NCBI GenBank assembly: GCA_035534175.1
Contig: DATLSM010000109.1
Span: 32,197-96,196, forward strand
Source: DATLSM01 sp035534175
GTDB lineage: Bacteria > Actinomycetota > Thermoleophilia > Solirubrobacterales > 70-9
Length of the DNA: 64,000 nucleotides
Reading direction: 5' to 3'
Position 1 is the first letter of the stretch, and each line of letters begins with the position of its first letter. Positions 60,281 through 64,000 of this stretch are shown here, in pieces. The notes under the pieces were generated by a model. It had not been told where the DNA came from. It saw nothing but the letters and a program-made list of their open reading frames with translations, and ran no database searches. The position numbers were made by a program, and so were the translations under genes.

Positions 60281-61219
60281 TTATCCGCAATCCGCGGCGG
60301 CTGTTATGGCGGTCCCGTAGAGGATGTCGTGCTCGGAGACCTCAATCTCCTTCAGGCCAAAGGCCCGCATCGTCTCCACCAGGATCACGATCCCGGCGAC
60401 GATCGTCGGTGCGCGATCAGGGTGGAGGCCGGCGATCTCGACTCGCGCCGTCAGCGGCGCCGAGGCGAGCTGCGAGAGCATCCGTTGGATCGACGGCAGG
60501 AAGAGGCGATGCCCGTGGACTCGCGCCGGGTCGTAGGGCACGAGCGCCATCTCGATCGCCGCCAGCGAGGTCGGGGTGCCGGCAACCGCGATCCCGGCGC
60601 GGACCCGCGAGGTTGTCTGGTCCCCGGCGAGCGCCGCCTCGATCAGCCCCCGCACGTCGCCCGCCAACGCCTCCAGCTCGGCGGCCATCGGCGGGTCGGA
60701 GGAAATGTGGCGCTCGGTATGGCGGACGACGCCGGCCTGCAGTGAGGTGTGGAAGGAGATCCCCTCCCCGGTGCCGACGATCAGCTCGGTGGAGCCCCCG
60801 CCGATGTCGACGACGAGGGTCGGCTCGGCCGGGGCCCGCTCGCAGGTGGCGCCGAGGTAGGTAAGCCGTGCCTCTTCCTCCCCGTCGAGCACCCGCGCCG
60901 AGAGCGCGAACCTCTCTCTCAACTCGGCGACGAAGGCGCTCCCGTTGGATGCGTCGCGAACGGCGCTGGTGGCGATCGCCTCGACCTTGAACACGCCCTG
61001 CTCACGATAGATCGCCACGTACTCGGCTACCGCCTCACAGGCGGCCTCTACCGCCTCCGCCGCGAGGCGCCCTGTGAGATCGACGCCCCGGCCGAGGCGG
61101 GTGACCGTGCTGCGCCGCTCGACCTCCGCAATCCGCCCATTGAGGACGTCGGCGATCAGCAGCCGCGCCGAGTTGGTGCCGATGTCGATCACCGCGACCC
61201 TTTGGGCTCCCGAGTTCAT
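60281..61219 (-). CDS. ppx: Ppx/GppA family exopolyphosphatase
   Basis: A 312-residue ASKHA-fold phosphatase. It begins RVAVIDIGTNSARLLIADV, has TSAVRDASNGSAFVAE and DGEEEARLTYLGA, and the second phosphate loop LVVDIGGGSTELIVG. It lacks the C-terminal HD-like domain of GppA, as in short actinobacterial Ppx1 (about 310-320 residues). It degrades polyphosphate or pppGpp. On the minus strand a TAGAGT box (61229-61234) lies 9 nt before the ATG. In mycobacteria ppx lies just after ftsB; here 12 kb intervene. Confidence 0.93.
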   Translation of the reverse strand: MNSGAQRVAVIDIGTNSARLLIADVLNGRIAEVERRSTVTRLGRGVDLTGRLAAEAVEAACEAVAEYVAIYREQGVFKVEAIATSAVRDASNGSAFVAELRERFALSARVLDGEEEARLTYLGATCERAPAEPTLVVDIGGGSTELIVGTGEGISFHTSLQAGVVRHTERHISSDPPMAAELEALAGDVRGLIEAALAGDQTTSRVRAGIAVAGTPTSLAAIEMALVPYDPARVHGHRLFLPSIQRMLSQLASAPLTARVEIAGLHPDRAPTIVAGIVILVETMRAFGLKEIEVSEHDILYGTAITAAADCG

Positions 61220-61273
61220 GAGGCCGGCACTCTAGAGCCGGTCGACCTTCCGTTGCTAGCATGCACAGACCGT

Positions 61274-61347
<74 letters not shown>

Positions 61348-61351
61348 TCTC

Positions 61352-61380
61352 GAAAAGGGCCTGCAACGCGGGCCCTTTTC
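61352..61380 (+). terminator. Rho-independent terminator of tRNA-fMet
   Basis: The left arm GAAAAGGGCC (61352-61361) and right arm GGCCCTTTTC (61371-61380) pair over 10 bp, and TATTTCT follows. It lies 4 nt after the tRNA. Confidence 0.75.
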
Positions 61381-61410
61381 TATTTCTGGCGAGCGCCCCA
61401 GTTCCCGCCC

Positions 61411-61430
61411 AGGGTCCCAATAGGGTCCCA
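61411..61430. repeat. Two direct repeats of AGGGTCCCA
   Basis: AGGGTCCCA occurs at 61411-61419 and 61422-61430, 11 bp apart (one helical turn), between the tRNA and the excisionase gene. A partial inverted copy (TGGGAC) is near 61468. They may be arm-type or excisionase binding sites of the integration module. Confidence 0.5.
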
Positions 61431-61503
61431 TTTTCTGCACGAACCGCGACGCCTGCGGGCGCCAAGGTGGGACGAAATCGCGCCTTTCTCCGTCTTTGCG
61501 GAT

Positions 61504-61725
61504 ATGGGCGGATCGCTTCTCACCGCATCACAGGTCGCCCAGCTGCTCGGCGTGCCCAAGACCTGGGTCTATAAGCAATCGCGCAAGGGGGGCATCCCGA
61601 CCGTCACGCTCGGCCGCTATCGCCGCTACCGGGCCGAGGCGATTGAGGCCTGGCTGGAGCAGCTCGAGACGGGGCACGGCGAGGCGCAGCGGCGCCGCGG
61701 CGGCCGGGTGGGAAGGCCGTCGTGA
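61504..61725 (+). CDS. Excisionase/AlpA-like helix-turn-helix protein
   Basis: The product has 73 residues. An MerR-like HTH_17 domain (LLTASQVAQLLGVPKTWVYK then GGIPTVTLGRYRRYRAEAIE) is typical of excisionases and AlpA. It overlaps the integrase start by 4 bp (GTGA). It probably directs excision of the element inserted at tRNA-fMet or regulates integrase. Confidence 0.85.
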   Translation: MGGSLLTASQVAQLLGVPKTWVYKQSRKGGIPTVTLGRYRRYRAEAIEAWLEQLETGHGEAQRRRGGRVGRPS

Positions 61726-62906
61726 CTAGACGCTCATACGGCAGCGGCTCGCTGTTCGTGCGCCGCGACGCCTCCGGCCGGGAGGCTTGGTACGGCAAGT
61801 GGTATGCGGGCGGGCGACGGCTGAAGCGAAGGATCGGCCCCAGGCGCCAGCGGGGCTCAAGCGAGGGACTGACCCGCGCTCAGGCCGAGCGCGAGCTGCA
61901 GCGAAGGGTCGATGCCGAGCGCGCCGTCGTCCGCTCCGGCCTCACTCTCGCCGCAGCGGGGCGCCTTTACCTGGAGCACCTGGAGCACGTTCTGGAGCGC
62001 AAGCCGACCACCCTCGGCGACTACCGCTCGATCCTGCGCCGACACGCCGAGCCTTTCTTTGGCCCGCGAGCGCTGGAGCGGATCGAGGCCGAGGACATCC
62101 GCCGCTTCCTGGTCGCCAAAAAGGAAGAGGGGCTGGCGACCAAGACGATCACCAACCAGCTGATCTTCCTCCACGGTCTCTTTGCCCACTGCCTCAAGCG
62201 GGGCTGGATCGCGGCCAACCCGGTCGCCGCCGTCGATCGCCCCCGCGCACCGGCGAGTGACCCCGACATCCGCTACCTCGGACTCGAGGAGGTCGAGGCC
62301 CTGCTGCGCGCCGTACCCGAGGACCACCTGACCTCGACCGACCGCACGCTGTATCTCACCGCGGCGATGAGCGGCCTGCGCCAGGGCGAGTTGATCGCGC
62401 TGCGCTGGATGGACGTCGACTGGCAGGCCGCCCGGATCAGGGTGCGCCGCAACTACACCCGCCAGGCCTTCGGCACGCCGAAGTCGCGCCGCTCCTCGCG
62501 CTCGGTGCCGATGACCGACCGCGTCGCCGGCTCCCTGGAGCGCCACTTCCAGACCTCGGCCTTCCAGGCAGACGAGGACCTCGTCTTCTGCCACCCCCAC
62601 ACGGGCCATCCGCTGGACGCCTCCAAACTGCGCAAGCGCTTCAAGGGAGTGCTGGCCCGCGCCGGCGTGCGCGAGGTCCGCTTCCACGACCTGCGCCACA
62701 CCTTCGGTACCCATTGCGCCTCTGCCGGGATTTCGCTGCGCACGCTGCAGGAGTGGCTGGGCCACCGCGACTTCAAGACCACGCTGATCTACGCCGACTA
62801 CGCGCCCAACCCCCAGGAGGCGGAGCTGATCGAGGGTGCCTTTCGTCCTCCCGGCCAAAGCGCCGCGACCGCCCCCGCCTGGGCGCGCAGGACTCCCACC
62901 GGATAG
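61722..62906 (+). CDS. Tyrosine recombinase (phage-type integrase)
   Basis: The product is 394 residues from GTG 61722. The N-terminal arm-binding region starts SYGSGSLFVRRDASGREAWY. A SAM-like core-binding domain covers about 75-165. The catalytic domain has R220 (SGLRQGELIAL), H322-R325 (HDLRHTF), LGHRDFKTT and nucleophile Y357 (IYADYAP). All key residues are present, so it should be active. The position behind tRNA-fMet indicates site-specific integration there. The other end of the element is outside the window. Confidence 0.93.
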   Translation: MTRRSYGSGSLFVRRDASGREAWYGKWYAGGRRLKRRIGPRRQRGSSEGLTRAQAERELQRRVDAERAVVRSGLTLAAAGRLYLEHLEHVLERKPTTLGDYRSILRRHAEPFFGPRALERIEAEDIRRFLVAKKEEGLATKTITNQLIFLHGLFAHCLKRGWIAANPVAAVDRPRAPASDPDIRYLGLEEVEALLRAVPEDHLTSTDRTLYLTAAMSGLRQGELIALRWMDVDWQAARIRVRRNYTRQAFGTPKSRRSSRSVPMTDRVAGSLERHFQTSAFQADEDLVFCHPHTGHPLDASKLRKRFKGVLARAGVREVRFHDLRHTFGTHCASAGISLRTLQEWLGHRDFKTTLIYADYAPNPQEAELIEGAFRPPGQSAATAPAWARRTPTG

Positions 62907-62932
62907 CACGCGATGCGTGCAGTGGATCGCCC

Positions 62933-63844
62933 ATGCACGCCCAGACCGAGAACGCCCAGGTTCACCGCCGCAGCCGCGCCTTCCCTGCAGGTGCCGCCAG
63001 CGGCCTCGCTCTCTACCTGCTGACGCTCTCGGTGGAGGCAATGTTGGGGGTGCCGGTCCGCTGGCTCCTCGCCTACCTCGGCGCCGCGACCGTGGGGATA
63101 TTCGTCTCCCTCGGGCTGAGCGCCGAGCACCTTGCCTGGATCGCCGCCCTCGCTCCGATCGCCTGGTCTGTGGCCGGACTTCTGTGGCCGGGCCGGGGTT
63201 GGGTGTGGGGGCGGCTGCTCGGCGCTCGCCGCCCCAGCGCCAGCGAGGGCGAGGCGCTGGCCGAGGCGATGGCCCTGCTGCGCGGCACCGACCCTGGCCT
63301 TCCCGACCCCACCGCCTGGCTCGTCCTCGACGACCCGCTGCCCGGTGCGGCGGTCAGGGGCACGACGGTGCTCCTCAGCCGCGCCCTGCTCGAATCCGAA
63401 TCGCTGGCGGCAGTCCTGGCCCACGAGCTTGGTCACGCCGACAGCCTCGACGGCCGTCTCACCGAGGCGCTTAACCGACTCGCCCTCTGGGGCGATCCGC
63501 TGGCGCCGGCGCGGACCGAGCGCGGGGGAGAGGGCGGGGTGGTGCGCTCTCAAGAACCCCGTGGAGGTCTGCTCTGGGGCCTGATTCGCTGGGCGCTGCG
63601 CCTCGCCGGCGGCAGCTTCGTCCAGGGCCTGCTGGGAGCGCTGTGGTCCGCCTACTGGCGCTCGCGTGAGTACGCCGCCGACGCCTACGCGGCGAGTCTC
63701 GGCCAGGCCGAGGACCTAGCCCGCCACCTCGCCGATTTCGACCAGCCCTTCGACGCTCCCCAGCCCGGCCTCCTCTTCAAGGCGGCCAGCCACCCGCCGG
63801 TGGCGTTGCGCATCGAGCGCCTGGGGGAGGGGGGATCGAAATGA
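62933..63844 (+). CDS. M48-like membrane zinc metalloprotease
   Basis: The product is 303 residues from ATG 62933. Hydrophobic segments lie about 18-38, 45-63 and 66-85. The HExxH motif is H164-E165-L-G-H168 (VLAHELGHADSLD), and the third ligand is the Glu of SREYAADAYAASLG. HtpX/M48 proteases act on membrane proteins. It lies 26 nt after the integrase and is probably cargo of the same element. The following ATG overlaps its stop. Confidence 0.85.
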   Translation: MHAQTENAQVHRRSRAFPAGAASGLALYLLTLSVEAMLGVPVRWLLAYLGAATVGIFVSLGLSAEHLAWIAALAPIAWSVAGLLWPGRGWVWGRLLGARRPSASEGEALAEAMALLRGTDPGLPDPTAWLVLDDPLPGAAVRGTTVLLSRALLESESLAAVLAHELGHADSLDGRLTEALNRLALWGDPLAPARTERGGEGGVVRSQEPRGGLLWGLIRWALRLAGGSFVQGLLGALWSAYWRSREYAADAYAASLGQAEDLARHLADFDQPFDAPQPGLLFKAASHPPVALRIERLGEGGSK

Positions 63845-63876
63845 GCTTCCTCACCGTCTTAGCACTGCTTTGTTAG
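63841..63876 (+). other. Very short frame after the M48 gene
   Basis: An ATG overlapping the M48 stop (ATGA) opens 11 codons (MSFLTVLALLC) and then stops. It looks like the start of a signal or membrane segment, perhaps the head of a broken gene, or a chance overlap. Confidence 0.25.
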
Positions 63877-63950
63877 CTCACCGATAGGGTTCTCCCGAAC
63901 CGCGACGAACCCTCCTCTGCGTAAGCCGATCTCGACGCGAGGAGGAGAAG

Positions 63951-64000
63951 ATGGTGGCTATGGCGGAGCGCAAGCAGGCGGTACGGGCCGACGGGCCGAC
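63951..64000 (+). CDS. Start of a gene cut by the right window edge
   Basis: ATG 63951 is preceded by GAGGAGGAG, a strong Shine-Dalgarno. The visible residues are MVAMAERKQAVRADGP, then the sequence ends. It is probably a further gene of the integrated element. The product is unknown. Confidence 0.6.
   Translation, partial: MVAMAERKQAVRADGP

Overview
The window is high-GC, densely coded bacterial chromosome. It is most likely from an actinobacterium, and I would guess a deep-branching lineage such as the Thermoleophilia/Solirubrobacterales. The actinobacterial call rests on gene order: rsmI-metG-tatD-rsmA-ispE, then glmU-prs-rplY-pth-mfd-eno-ftsB and a distant ppx, is the block known from Mycobacterium tuberculosis around Rv1003-Rv1026. 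Here rpfB (between tatD and rsmA) and mazG (between mfd and eno) are absent. Many genes lack a Shine-Dalgarno sequence and instead carry a TANNNT -10 box 6-10 nt before the start codon, the layout of leaderless transcripts. The class-level guess is inference only.

Layout. 0-6.5 kb: a small winged-helix protein with palindromes in its leader, a fatty-acid-hydroxylase-type membrane protein, Hsp20 overlapping Lon, a GT39-type glycosyltransferase and a small membrane protein. 6.6-12.3 kb: a lipid-type locus with a TetR regulator, a wrecked MMPL transporter gene, an amidase, an R2-like ligand-binding oxidase (R2lox) fused to an SCP2 domain, and an acyl-CoA ligase. 12.3-21.6 kb: loosely packed accessory DNA with two methyltransferases, two VOC proteins, a DUF899 protein, a low-GC DUF1059-like gene, an ArsR-SRPBCC pair with a visible operator, a VOC remnant, a secreted protein and a large secreted phosphodiesterase, separated by long gaps without genes. 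21.6-50.7 kb: the conserved housekeeping block (glyQS, glk-like, rsmI, metG, tatD, rsmA, ispE, DedA-PAP2, glmU, prs, rplY, pth, mfd, parvulin, eno, ftsB), with many 1-7 bp overlaps implying translational coupling. 50.7-57.4 kb: small conserved proteins, a class I aldolase, a zinc-ribbon rhomboid-like pseudoenzyme, an MBL hydrolase, a second R2lox, and an ECF sigma factor fused to an anti-sigma-type zinc finger, a membrane segment and a Pro-rich tail. 57.4-61.3 kb: tRNA-Leu, a decayed group II intron lodged between the promoter and the body of a ThDP-enzyme gene, and ppx. 61.3-64 kb: tRNA-fMet followed by excisionase, tyrosine recombinase and an M48 protease, the left end of an integrated element running off the window.

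Most notable system: the two R2lox genes lie 44 kb apart, yet each promoter carries the same 18-bp palindrome (ACTGGCT-N4-AGCCAGT type) covering the -35 region, 7-8 nt upstream of the -10 box and with an almost identical leader length. A third, shorter copy with the same 4-nt spacer abuts the MMPL remnant just downstream of the TetR gene. This predicts a TetR-controlled R2lox/lipid regulon. Second is the group II intron remnant, with a mutated domain V and only the first part of its reverse transcriptase, sitting in the 5' leader or first codons of a ThDP-enzyme gene. Third is the one-polypeptide sigma factor/anti-sigma/membrane fusion.
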